Assembly: GCA_902779615.1 (NCBI GenBank)
Contig: CACZCM010000004.1
Location: 1 to 43,400 of the forward strand
Reading direction: 5' to 3'
Length of the DNA stretch: 43,400 nucleotides
Source of the DNA: an uncultured Ruminococcus sp.
GTDB lineage: Bacteria > Bacillota > Clostridia > Oscillospirales > Acutalibacteraceae
Positions within the stretch are counted from its first letter, which is position 1. The number at the start of each line of letters is the position of its first letter. Made by a program: the position numbers and the translations under genes. Below, one piece after another: positions 1-8,033 of this stretch. The notes below the pieces were generated by a model that saw nothing but the letters and a program-made list of their open reading frames with translations, made no database searches and was not told where the DNA came from.

Positions 1-7
1 GTCCCTC

Positions 8-40
8 TTTCCAAAACAGTCCGCCGGACTGTTTTGGAAA
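8..40. repeat. Perfect inverted repeat, 15-bp arms
   Basis: Arms at 8-22 and 26-40 are exact reverse complements around a 3-base GCC loop, with a TTT/AAA base on the stem. It could act as a bidirectional terminator or belong to the repeat cluster that follows. The gene to the left lies outside the window. Confidence 0.7.
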
Positions 41-53
41 TTCACCCTTGCAA

Positions 54-205
54 AGGGGCGCGGGTCTCCGGTGGAGACCTCTGCGAAGCAGAAGCGCTGA
101 CCGAGCCGGCAGGCAAGACATGGAGCAAGCCTTCGGCGACCAAGGGTGCGGGTCTCCCGGGGAGACCTCTGCGAAGCAGAAGCACCGACCGATGCGGCAG
201 CCGAG
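54..205 (+). repeat. Module C palindromic repeat, two tandem copies
   Basis: Two direct copies (about 54-105 and 147-200). Each holds a GGTCTCC...GGAGACC hairpin followed by a CTGCGAAGCAG hairpin and then ACCGA or a close variant. Related copies occur at 33842-33897 (minus orientation, inside a larger repeat) and 43326-43400. The linker containing CAAGCCTTCGGCGACCAAG (about 130-147) is also shared with the copy at 43.3 kb. No protein-coding signal is convincing here. Open frames through it look like by-products of the GC-rich repeat. Confidence 0.75.
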
Positions 206-224
206 ACCGCTGTCCTTGGATCCT

Positions 225-368
225 GCAAGCCTTTTGAAAAAGGCTTGGCAAAAACTTTATGCTGTGCTCTATCGAACCTTAAGTTAATGATATTGGCTCT
301 CCCCGCACCCTCGGCAGCTTTTTTTGAAAAAAGCGGGGTAAAAACTTTATGCTGTTGCTCTATCGTGC
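225..368. repeat. Module D hairpins, tandem; possible mrdA terminator
   Basis: The palindrome at 226-247 (CAAGCCTTTT...AAGGCTTG) is followed by AAAAACTTTATGCTGT, and a second hairpin (CCCCGC at 301-306 with GCGGGG at 333-338, plus an inner GCTTTTTT/AAAAAAGC palindrome) is followed by nearly the same 3' flank at 340-368. Related hairpins occur at 33992-34040 and 38203-38250. Lying just beyond the minus-strand mrdA stop, these may end the mre/mrd transcript (inference). Confidence 0.55.
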
Positions 369-403
369 TCTTTGTGCAGTTTTACTTTTTGCTCATTTAC
401 AGA

Positions 404-2401
404 TCATTTCTTATTTTTATTCGCAAAATATGCGTCAAGCATTTCCTTCGCCGTATTCATCGAATACGTTCCCTTTCCGCCGTGCTCGATCACTACCGCC
501 ACTGCGACCTCGGGCTTTTCATACGGCGCAAACGCTATAAACGTAACATTGTCAGTTCCTATATTCTCCGCCGTTCCCGTTTTCGCTGCGACGGGGATCT
601 TATACTTTGCAAAAACGTCCTTCGCCGTTCCCGAAGTAACCACCTGCCGCATTCCTTCCTTTACCGTCTTCATATTTTCGGTCGATACTCCGACCGTTTC
701 AACGACCTCGGGTGAACTGCTGTTGTCAATTATAACCTTCTTGCCCGTATAATCGGTGATCTTATCAACAAAGTGTGTTCGAAGTCTGACTCCGTCGTTG
801 GCGATAGTTGCCGCATATGTAGCAAGCTGGATAGGAGTGAAGGCGTTGTCCGATTGTCCGATGGCCGCTTGACAGGTATTTCCTTCAAACCAGGTTTCGG
901 AATCCCGTCCTGCGAGTATACCGGTGCTTTCGTAGACCTCGATCCCGGTATTGACGCCAAGACCGAAACGCTCCGCATAAAAATCCATCGACTGGATACC
1001 CAGCCTTCTTCCGACCTCTGCAAAATAATAGTTGCACGAATCCCTCAGCGCATCTCTGACCGTTTCGCTTGAATGGTACCCCATACATTTGATTATATCA
1101 TTTTTGTAGTAGTCGTAATTCTGGCTGCAAAAAATAGTGGAGTCCCGTGTTACGACCCCCTCTTCCAGCCCGGCGGCTGCAACACAAGGCTTGAAGGTAG
1201 AACCTACAATAAAATTTCCCGTCAGCGCCCTGTCAAACAGCGGAAGCGTCTGATCTTCTATCAGCTGACGATAATATTTTTCGTCGGAAATATATTTTTG
1301 TATATCGAACGAAGGGTACGTTGAACAGGCGATAACCGAGAAATCACTTACATCTATCATTACGGCTGCACCCGCAACACAATCCGAATACATCTTCCCT
1401 GCTTCGTCTACGTTTTTTTTGAGCGCTTTGTTGGCGGCGGTCTGGATTTTAGAATCGATCGTCAGATAAACATTGTTCCCGGGAACTGCCTTAACTGTTT
1501 CCACCTCGTCAACTATTGCTCCGTCCGACGTCTTTGTGATGCGCTTCTCGCCGCTCACACCTCGCAGATATTCTTCAAGCGCAGCCTCAATTCCGCTTTT
1601 GCCGATCTTGTCGTCCGCAGTATAGCCCTTATCGGAGAGTGACTCCAGCTCCTCCTCGGAAACGGAACCGACTGTTCCGATCAAATGCGGAACGAGCGAA
1701 CCGTTATTGTAGTATCTGAAGAACGTTCCCGAACACTCTACCCCGGGGAATCCCTGCGAATTTTCGAGAACGATCGCTATCATATCCCGACTGATATTTT
1801 CGGCAAAACGATAGACCGTTGAATTAGAATAGCCTCGATATTCCATATTGTAGCGAACGCTGATTATATCACGCTTTTCTTTTTGGGTATATGAACTGTC
1901 CTCCAGCTCAAAACGTTCCTCAAACGCCGCCATACAATCTTCTGCCGTTGCGTATCGGTTCATATCGAGCATACTTTTGCTTTTTATAAAATCAATTGTG
2001 GCTTCGTTGCCCTCCATAAAATAATAATTGCCGTTTTTATCTATCGCGATAGGCAGAGCGTCTATCCATTCCTCACGGCGTATATCCATCAGGCTTATAA
2101 GCTTATGGATAACCTCGTTTTCGGTGCCCTCATGCATATAGAGTTTATTGAATATGATATTGTAGCCTGCGTCATTCACAGCTAGCTCTGCGCCGTTGCG
2201 GTCGAGTATCTCCCCTCTGCCTGCGTTTGTGGTCATCGTATATGACGCCGAAGAAAGCGCAGTTTCTTCTGTTTCATCGCTTTTTATGATCTGCCACGAG
2301 AAAAGCCGAACCGCAAAAGCAGCAAACACGGCGACCGTCATCAAGGCGCAGACGGCAGCGCGCAGCGACGCAGTATCGTTTGAATGATCTTCTCTGTTCA
2401 T
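404..2401 (-). CDS. mrdA: Penicillin-binding protein 2 (elongation transpeptidase)
   Basis: Class B PBP of about 665 residues, the D,D-transpeptidase that cross-links lateral-wall peptidoglycan with the MreBCD/RodA elongasome. An N-terminal TM helix spans about residues 15-36, followed by a PBP-dimer domain that includes GRGEILDRNG. The three transpeptidase motifs are present: STFK with catalytic Ser401, S455-C-N457 and K607-TG. The start at 2401 was chosen because an AAAGAGG ribosome site precedes it and its ATG overlaps the mreD TGA by four bases (ATGA). A longer reading frame extends 51 codons upstream into mreD but has no role that I can see. It is the last gene of mreB-mreC-mreD-mrdA. 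The family assignment is firm; mrdA rather than another class B PBP rests on the operon context. Confidence 0.93.
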   Translation of the reverse strand: MNREDHSNDTASLRAAVCALMTVAVFAAFAVRLFSWQIIKSDETEETALSSASYTMTTNAGRGEILDRNGAELAVNDAGYNIIFNKLYMHEGTENEVIHKLISLMDIRREEWIDALPIAIDKNGNYYFMEGNEATIDFIKSKSMLDMNRYATAEDCMAAFEERFELEDSSYTQKEKRDIISVRYNMEYRGYSNSTVYRFAENISRDMIAIVLENSQGFPGVECSGTFFRYYNNGSLVPHLIGTVGSVSEEELESLSDKGYTADDKIGKSGIEAALEEYLRGVSGEKRITKTSDGAIVDEVETVKAVPGNNVYLTIDSKIQTAANKALKKNVDEAGKMYSDCVAGAAVMIDVSDFSVIACSTYPSFDIQKYISDEKYYRQLIEDQTLPLFDRALTGNFIVGSTFKPCVAAAGLEEGVVTRDSTIFCSQNYDYYKNDIIKCMGYHSSETVRDALRDSCNYYFAEVGRRLGIQSMDFYAERFGLGVNTGIEVYESTGILAGRDSETWFEGNTCQAAIGQSDNAFTPIQLATYAATIANDGVRLRTHFVDKITDYTGKKVIIDNSSSPEVVETVGVSTENMKTVKEGMRQVVTSGTAKDVFAKYKIPVAAKTGTAENIGTDNVTFIAFAPYEKPEVAVAVVIEHGGKGTYSMNTAKEMLDAYFANKNKK

Positions 2402-2991
2402 AGCGGATTCCTCTTTGCTCTTCGTCTGCTGGCGCTTGATCGCTGTGAGTGCGGGACGTGCTTGCGTTTTTTGACCTTTATCCTTCGTTTTTCCTTCGTA
2501 AAGCTTCTTGACACCATCAGCGTGACGACATAAATTATCGGCGTACACGCCCATGTATAAAGCAGCCGCATAAGATAATGCTCACGCAGCAGAACATCTG
2601 CGCCGTCATATTGACGGATAAAACAAAACACAAAGAACTTCAAACCCACGACGCACACAGCCGCTGCGGCGCAGTAGAGCAAAACAAAATATATATTATT
2701 TTTCAGATATTTTTTATTCCATTCCGATTCGTAATAGCAAATAAACCCGATAATGATCGATGTAAATCCCATCACGCCGCCCGACGCCGAATCGATTATC
2801 AAGCCGCACAGCACGCCGAAAAACAGCGAGAAATACGGCGTTTCAAAAGCAGCTGCCGACACAGCAAGCGGAACAAGCAGAAGCGGCTTTACCGTATAAA
2901 AAGCGGGCAATAGATTTGGTGTGCCTTCGATCAGAAACAGCAGCGCAAGCTCGGCGATATAAAGCACGCGGCGATAATATTTTCCCGTCAT
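2398..2991 (-). CDS. mreD: Rod shape-determining protein MreD
   Basis: Small polytopic membrane protein (197 residues, about five hydrophobic segments) of the elongasome, weakly conserved in sequence as is usual for MreD. Identification rests on topology and on its position between mreC and the PBP2 gene. The ATG at 2991 was preferred over an adjacent in-frame TTG at 2994. A GAGGGTG stretch upstream may serve as ribosome site, with long spacing. Oddity: the last 35 or so residues form a strongly basic Lys/Arg/Ser tail after the final TM segment, encoded by DNA that overlaps the mrdA ribosome site and start. Translational coupling to mrdA through the ATGA overlap is likely. Confidence 0.82.
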   Translation of the reverse strand: MTGKYYRRVLYIAELALLFLIEGTPNLLPAFYTVKPLLLVPLAVSAAAFETPYFSLFFGVLCGLIIDSASGGVMGFTSIIIGFICYYESEWNKKYLKNNIYFVLLYCAAAAVCVVGLKFFVFCFIRQYDGADVLLREHYLMRLLYTWACTPIIYVVTLMVSRSFTKEKRRIKVKKRKHVPHSQRSSASRRRAKRNPL

Positions 2992-3055
2992 CAAGTATGC
3001 GTCACCCTCTGTTCAAAACGTTAAATGCTTTTTCCGACAAAGGAAGCGCTGCCGA

Positions 3056-3958
3056 TCATTTATCGGAGCCTTCAGTATCTTTATCGGTATTATTTTTCTT
3101 ATCGCTGTCGGAGTTTACGTCGGTATCGGGAGCTTCCTCAATTACTCCCTGACCCTCAAAATCGGTTATGACCACAACATCGCTGATACTGCGAAGATCG
3201 TCATAAGGCTTGATAACAGCGTAAGGCGTCGTATCGAAAACGTTGTAGTCGAGCTTCGTGACCTTTCCGACAACAAGCCCGGGCGGATACACTCCCCCCA
3301 CGCCCGTTGTAACAACAATGTCGCCTTCTTTGATCTTATTGTCGGCAGAGATCACCGAAAGGATAAACTGTCCGTCGCTGCAGTAATTTGCGCTGCCGGT
3401 TGCAATGCCGCTGTCGTGCGTCTTCATATCCATAGCGCCGACCTTCGCTTCGGGCGACAATAAGGTAGTTACCTTTGCGGTAGTAACGCTGACCTCACTC
3501 ACCCAGCCGACCAGCCCGCTGTTAATAATAACGGGGTCGTTCTTTCTTATATCATCTCGGCTTCCCTTATCGATAGTAAATCCGTAAAAATCATCGTTCG
3601 GGTCACGGCGAATAATATCCGCAACGGCAACCTTATAATCAGGGTGATCGTCCTTTATCCCGTAGTATTTTCTAAGCAGCTCGTTCTCTTTTTTTATGTC
3701 ATCGTAATCGATCACACGCTTCAGCAGCTCGTCGACCTCGGCGTGCAGCTCTGCGTTCTCGCTTTCAAGCTCCTCCTTTGACCTGCCCATATACCGGTCT
3801 TCCATCACGGCTGCCGCCGTCTGCTGAAAGGGCTTCATAAAAGCGCTGTACATATCGGTAAATATGTTCTTGCCCGCAGCCGCTGTAACGGCTGCCGTAA
3901 CGATCAGAACAATAAAGGTAGTTGTGAGTATTTTTTTAGCGTGATCTTGCTTTTTCAT
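3056..3958 (-). CDS. mreC: Rod shape-determining protein MreC
   Basis: 300-residue bitopic protein linking cytoplasmic MreB to extracellular wall synthases. Residues about 9-27 form the TM anchor. A coiled coil follows at about 58-95 (SKEELESENAELHAEVDELL), then the MreC beta-barrel region containing the family pattern NSGLVGWVSEV and GDIVVTTGVGGVYPPGL. The C-terminal 30 or so residues are Asp/Glu/Asn/Lys-rich and look disordered, extending past the conserved core. It lies about 100 bp downstream of mreB, and the gap contains a copy of repeat A (3993-4043). It is followed 64 bp later by mreD. Confidence 0.94.
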   Translation of the reverse strand: MKKQDHAKKILTTTFIVLIVTAAVTAAAGKNIFTDMYSAFMKPFQQTAAAVMEDRYMGRSKEELESENAELHAEVDELLKRVIDYDDIKKENELLRKYYGIKDDHPDYKVAVADIIRRDPNDDFYGFTIDKGSRDDIRKNDPVIINSGLVGWVSEVSVTTAKVTTLLSPEAKVGAMDMKTHDSGIATGSANYCSDGQFILSVISADNKIKEGDIVVTTGVGGVYPPGLVVGKVTKLDYNVFDTTPYAVIKPYDDLRSISDVVVITDFEGQGVIEEAPDTDVNSDSDKKNNTDKDTEGSDK

Positions 3959-3992
3959 AACAATTACTTTCCTGATTATCCGGGTCGAGTAT

Positions 3993-4043
3993 TAAAAGCT
4001 CGGCTTTAAACAAGCTGACACAAGCCGCAGGCTTATGCGTTAT
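3993..4043 (+). repeat. Repeat A, truncated copy (A5)
   Basis: Begins AAAAGCTCGGCTTTAAACAAGC and continues through the ACAAGCCGCAGGCTTATGCGTT hairpin, matching the 5' half of the longer copies at 9260-9386 and 38300-38422. It sits between mreC and mreB, ending about 15 bp from the mreB stop codon. Any transcript reading mreB through mreC carries its complement. Confidence 0.75.
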
Positions 4044-4057
4044 CAGACGATACATTT

Positions 4058-5062
4058 TTACTCATAATCCCCGTAATAATCCGTATCCTCGTCCATTTCC
4101 AGTCTTTTTCCCGTGCCAAGCGCAACGCAGTCGAGCGGATCCTTCGCTATAAATACAGGCACATTCGTTTCCTGCGAGATAAGCTTATCGATACCTCTTA
4201 TCAGCGCGCCGCCGCCCGTAAGCATTATACCCCTGTCAAGAATATCCGCACAAAGCTCGGGCGGAGTCTGCTCAAGCGTTTGTTTTATTGCGTCTATTAT
4301 TACCGCAAGATTATCCGCCAGCGCATCTCTCACCTCAGCGGGAGTAATGCTGATCGTCAGCGGCATTCCGTCCGCCAGATTTCTGCCCTTTATATCCATT
4401 GGTTCTTCGTTTTCATACGGGAACGCCGAACCGATCAGTATTTTCACGTCCTCCGCAGTGCGTTCACCGATAACTGCGTTGCGGTTTTTCTTTATGTAGC
4501 TGATGATCGCTTCGTCCAGCTTGTCGCCGCCTACACGAACAGAACACGAATGAACGATATCTCCGTAGCTGATAACTGCGACCTCACTTGTCCCGCCGCC
4601 AATATCAACGACCATCGATCCGACTGCCTCAAACACGGGAAGATCCGCGCCCAACGCTGCCGCCATTGGTTCTTCCATCAGTTCGATATTGCGTCCGCCT
4701 GCGCTTTCCGCTGCGTCCTCTACCGCGCGCCGCTCCACCTCCGTTACGCCCGAGGGCAGAGCGATAACGATCTTCGGGTGGCTGAAAATACCTGTGTGGG
4801 TGGTGGAGCGAATAAACTTTTCCAGCATAGTTGCGGTTATATCAAAGTCTGCGATAACGCCGTCACGCAGCGGGCGCACTGCAATGATCGATCCGGGAGT
4901 GCGCCCCAGCATCTCCTTCGCCTGCGTACCCACAGCCAAGACCTCATCATTCCTTGTGTCAACGGCAACGACAGACGGCTCGCGCATAACAACTCCCTTG
5001 CCCTTTATATACACAAGAGTATTGGCTGTTCCGAGGTCGATCCCGATATCTCTTGCAAACAT
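4058..5062 (-). CDS. mreB: Cell-shape actin homologue MreB
   Basis: 334-residue bacterial actin that forms membrane-associated filaments organising lateral wall synthesis. Phosphate-1 motif IGIDLGTANT lies at residues 6-15, the phosphate-2 motif VVDIGGGTSEV is in the middle, and GGGALIRG marks the adenosine site near the C-terminus. Full length for the family. First gene of the mreBCD-mrdA operon. A good sigma-A-like promoter lies about 100 bp upstream on the minus strand (-10 at 5161-5166). Divergent from fba. MreB versus the paralogue Mbl cannot be decided from sequence alone, but the mreC/mreD neighbours favour MreB. Confidence 0.95.
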   Translation of the reverse strand: MFARDIGIDLGTANTLVYIKGKGVVMREPSVVAVDTRNDEVLAVGTQAKEMLGRTPGSIIAVRPLRDGVIADFDITATMLEKFIRSTTHTGIFSHPKIVIALPSGVTEVERRAVEDAAESAGGRNIELMEEPMAAALGADLPVFEAVGSMVVDIGGGTSEVAVISYGDIVHSCSVRVGGDKLDEAIISYIKKNRNAVIGERTAEDVKILIGSAFPYENEEPMDIKGRNLADGMPLTISITPAEVRDALADNLAVIIDAIKQTLEQTPPELCADILDRGIMLTGGGALIRGIDKLISQETNVPVFIAKDPLDCVALGTGKRLEMDEDTDYYGDYE

Positions 5063-5160
5063 TCCATTCCTTCCTTTCGCAGCATCGGTATTGGCTAAAA
5101 ATTACACATGACTTTACAACCGTTACACTACTGTCTTAAAAAAATTACATTTATGTATCT

Positions 5161-5189
5161 ATTATAAACTAAAATGACAATCTATACAA
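5161..5189 (-). promoter_or_regulatory. Sigma-A-type promoter for mreB operon
   Basis: Reading the minus strand, TTGTAT (5189-5184) and TATAAT (5166-5161) are separated by exactly 17 bp, about 100 bp upstream of the mreB start. Confidence 0.6.
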
Positions 5190-5252
5190 GACTGAATTAA
5201 AAAAATTCGCAATTTTTTTGTGGAAACTCTTTATATTTTCCAAAAGATATAG

Positions 5253-5258
5253 TATAAT
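5253..5258 (+). promoter_or_regulatory. Putative -10 box for fba
   Basis: TATAAT about 75 bp upstream of fba. The best-spaced -35 is only TTTATA at 5230-5235, so the promoter is plausible but weakly supported. Confidence 0.4.
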
Positions 5259-5330
5259 TAATCTGTAGAGTCATGGCAGGCTGTTCCTGTTTACTGATTC
5301 CCGATTAATATTTCAGGAGTGTGAATAAAA

Positions 5331-6194
5331 ATGTTAGTAAACGCCAGAGACATGCTCGTAAAGGCTAAAGCAGGTCATTACGCAGTAGGTCAGTTTAACA
5401 TCAACAACCTCGAGTGGACGAAGGCTATCCTTCTCACCGCTCAGGAGCTTAATTCCCCGGTCATTCTCGGTGTATCCGAAGGTGCGGGCAAATACATGAC
5501 AGGCTTCACGACTGTCGCAGCAATGGTCAAGGCAATGGATGAGTCGCTCGGCATCACAGTTCCGGTAGCTCTTCACCTCGATCACGGCACATATGAAGGC
5601 TGCTACAAGTGTGTAAAGGCAGGCTTCACATCGATCATGTTCGACGGCTCACATTATCCGTTTGAGGAGAACCTCGCAAAGAGCAAGGAGCTGGTAAACG
5701 TTGCTCACAACCTTGGTCTTTCGATCGAGTGCGAAGTTGGTTCCATCGGCGGCGAGGAAGACGGCGTAGTCGGCATGGGTGAGTGCGCAGATCCCGAGGA
5801 GTGCAAGATCATCGCTGATCTCGGCGTAGATATGCTCGCAGCAGGTATCGGCAACATTCACGGCAAGTATCCTGACAACTGGCAGGGTCTTTCATTTGAA
5901 ACACTCGACGCTATCCAGGCTAAAACAGGCGAAATGCCTCTTGTTCTCCACGGCGGTACAGGTATCCCCGCAGATATGATCAAAAAGGCCATCACACTTG
6001 GCGTTTCCAAGATCAACGTTAACACCGAATGCCAGCTTTCATTCCAGGAAGCAACAAGAAAGTACATCGAAGAGGGCAAGGACCTTCAGGGCAAGGGCTT
6101 TGACCCGAGAAAGCTCCTCAACCCCGGCTTCGAAGCTATCAAGGCTACAGTTAAGGAGAAGATGGAACTCTTCGGTTCGGTAGGCAAGGCTTAA
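5331..6194 (+). CDS. fba: Class II fructose-1,6-bisphosphate aldolase
   Basis: 287-residue zinc-dependent aldolase that interconverts fructose-1,6-bisphosphate with dihydroxyacetone phosphate and glyceraldehyde-3-phosphate in glycolysis and gluconeogenesis. Visible family motifs, in order: LHLDHGTYE (catalytic Asp and zinc-ligand His), MFDGSHYPFEEN, the ECEVGSIGGEEDG loop, NIHGKYP (zinc His), VLHGGTG (zinc His and phosphate loop), and KINVNTE. An AGGAGTGTGAATAAAA ribosome site precedes the ATG. It appears monocistronic, with a hairpin terminator at 6222-6252. Codon use looks like that of a highly expressed gene: C- or T-ending codons and few rare ones. Tagatose-bisphosphate aldolase is the main alternative within this fold, but length and motifs fit fba. 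Confidence 0.94.
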   Translation: MLVNARDMLVKAKAGHYAVGQFNINNLEWTKAILLTAQELNSPVILGVSEGAGKYMTGFTTVAAMVKAMDESLGITVPVALHLDHGTYEGCYKCVKAGFTSIMFDGSHYPFEENLAKSKELVNVAHNLGLSIECEVGSIGGEEDGVVGMGECADPEECKIIADLGVDMLAAGIGNIHGKYPDNWQGLSFETLDAIQAKTGEMPLVLHGGTGIPADMIKKAITLGVSKINVNTECQLSFQEATRKYIEEGKDLQGKGFDPRKLLNPGFEAIKATVKEKMELFGSVGKA

Positions 6195-6221
6195 TTATCT
6201 GACATGCAAATATGCTGTTTG

Positions 6222-6252
6222 ATCGCTGCTCTTCGGGGCAGCGATATTTTTT
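6222..6252 (+). terminator. Rho-independent terminator of fba
   Basis: Stem ATCGCTGC/GCAGCGAT with a short TCTTCGGG loop, followed by ATTTTTT. Confidence 0.8.
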
Positions 6253-6284
6253 CAAATTTTTGTTTCGAATATATAATCGGACTA

Positions 6285-6313
6285 TTGCATTTTTCTTCAT
6301 ATTATGGTAGAAT
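6285..6313 (+). promoter_or_regulatory. Putative promoter for the XRE-like gene
   Basis: TTGCAT (6285-6290), 17-bp spacer, TAGAAT (6308-6313) in the very AT-rich 326-bp gap upstream of the regulator. Otherwise I see no defined element in 6253-6520. Confidence 0.4.
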
Positions 6314-6520
6314 AATTTATATTGGTATAGAATTTTTTGTTTAATACATAAATATTTATATATTTAAATTTTTTCTATATGTTTATTCAATATTCTAAAA
6401 ACACGTCTGATCAACCAAAACTCCGAGCAGACAAACTATATTTTGTTTATTCGGCAGAGCTTTCAGGACTTCAAATAATTGTATTACCATACTGCTTCAC
6501 TCGATGAAAAGGAAATGACT

Positions 6521-7993
6521 ATGGAAAATAATTTTTTGAAATTATTAAACGATATTTTAGGCGAATACAGCGATGTTAAGATCTCCGCTATAACTGGGAT
6601 CGAACGCACAAGGATAAACCGAATCAGAAACGGAAAATTTAAGATCGAGCTTCACGAATTACAAAAGATAATCTCGCTTTTCTATGTAGACTCCGCAACT
6701 GCACGGCGGCTGTACGACGCATATCTCTACGATAAGCTTGGCCCGGATAAATACAGATCACGGCAGATCGCCAAAGAATTTTTGGCGGGTCTGAGATTTG
6801 ACAATAATACTCCAAACTTTCTCAATACCGATATCAACATTAACATCAACATTAACAATGAATTCGACGAAACAAAAGAGCTGACCACGATCAACAGTCT
6901 GACCGCTGTCCGCAACGCAAAGATAATGGTACTGCTGAAAGCTCAGTCGAACGGAGAAAAGATCAGGATCATAAGCGCTCCGAATGATAATTTTCTGATA
7001 TCAGAATTATTTACAATAACATCGGCTAAACCCGAGCTTGAAATCGATCACATTTATTCATTGGCGTCTGCCGAGCAGCTGCCCTCTCCTCTTACATATT
7101 ACATCTCCGCAGCAAAGGCGACCTACCCAATTTTTATGCTGAATACCAACTACAAAGCCTACTACAACACAAGCGGATACAGCACAAATGAGCTTATGCC
7201 CTTCCACATCATTACAGGCGAATACAGTATGTCGATATCCGCCGACTCTTCGGCTGCCGTTTTGTCAAAAAACAACGACGTCGTTAAGCTTCACAGCAAG
7301 ATATTCGACGACAGAGTAAAACAATCTGCGTCATTCATAAAACATATCGAAACAACGGAAATGTATCTGCAGCATTACTGTTCGATCATCGAACGCTCCC
7401 AGCCAAAACCAATAAATTTGTTTTATTCCCTCGATTACGAACCATGTGTGCTGAGCTTTCTAACACAGAATGAATTAGAGCTTTGTATGAGATCTATGAA
7501 AGGTAATGATGAGCTTCTAGAAGTATCAAGTCAGTTTGTGAATTCATTTTTTGGATTGTTTATAGGCAATCGCCAAATATCTTTCTTTACAAAAAAGGGA
7601 CTGCGATCATTCCTTGAAACAGGCAAGATCGAGGAAGTTCCCGAAAGCATAGGACTTATCGTACCGCATGAGCGCCGCTTGGAGATCATTAAAATAGTTC
7701 TCGAAAAGATAAAAAATCCAACAGGAAAAAAGATATTCTTTATGCTTAACGAGAATGAGTTTGATCCTCCGCTGGGTCTTAGGTTTTTGGGAGGCGGCTA
7801 CAAAAGCGATCATCTTTTTGTTATTTCCAATGACAAAGACGGCAGCCGCTCAATACTCAGCCTGTCTAATCCCGAAACGGTTTCGGTAATATTTGATTTT
7901 ATGGAATCACTGCCCGAATCCAACATGGTGTACCCAAAGGAAGAAACAGCAGCTTATATTGAAAAGCTGTTGAGTGAATACAATAAATCATAA
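6521..7993 (+). CDS. XRE-type helix-turn-helix protein, unknown effector domain
   Basis: 490-residue soluble protein that I do not recognise as a named family. Residues about 10-60 look like a Cro/cI-type helix-turn-helix (VKISAITGIERTRINRIRNG), so DNA binding is likely. The remaining 430 or so residues have no TM segment and no motif I can name. A low-complexity Ile/Asn stretch (DININININN, about residues 104-115), encoded by a short direct repeat, separates the two parts. The ATG at 6521 was preferred over the in-frame start 14 codons upstream because AAAAGG lies at proper spacing. It is convergent with the membrane protein at 8034-8942, sharing a terminator. A regulator with a large ligand- or partner-sensing C-terminus is a reasonable inference, but no target is evident. 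Confidence 0.75.
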   Translation: MENNFLKLLNDILGEYSDVKISAITGIERTRINRIRNGKFKIELHELQKIISLFYVDSATARRLYDAYLYDKLGPDKYRSRQIAKEFLAGLRFDNNTPNFLNTDININININNEFDETKELTTINSLTAVRNAKIMVLLKAQSNGEKIRIISAPNDNFLISELFTITSAKPELEIDHIYSLASAEQLPSPLTYYISAAKATYPIFMLNTNYKAYYNTSGYSTNELMPFHIITGEYSMSISADSSAAVLSKNNDVVKLHSKIFDDRVKQSASFIKHIETTEMYLQHYCSIIERSQPKPINLFYSLDYEPCVLSFLTQNELELCMRSMKGNDELLEVSSQFVNSFFGLFIGNRQISFFTKKGLRSFLETGKIEEVPESIGLIVPHERRLEIIKIVLEKIKNPTGKKIFFMLNENEFDPPLGLRFLGGGYKSDHLFVISNDKDGSRSILSLSNPETVSVIFDFMESLPESNMVYPKEETAAYIEKLLSEYNKS

Positions 7994-7996
7994 TAC

Positions 7997-8025
7997 AAAA
8001 AACGGCGCTGTTTCACGCCGTTTTT
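7997..8025. terminator. Bidirectional terminator
   Basis: AAAAAACGGCG / CGCCGTTTTT hairpin with an A-tract and a T-tract on opposite sides, placed between two convergent genes and suited to both. Confidence 0.85.
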
Positions 8026-8033
8026 ATTTTTTA

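Noticed and set aside
153-169. Noc binding site, because of a CCCGGG core
   Set aside because: The flanks are GTCTCC/GGAGAC, not ATTT/AAAT. It belongs to module C. Other CCCGGG matches also lack the flanks.
146-715. 189-codon plus-strand frame at the left edge
   Set aside because: It runs through module C and D repeats and then antisense to the well-supported mrdA gene.
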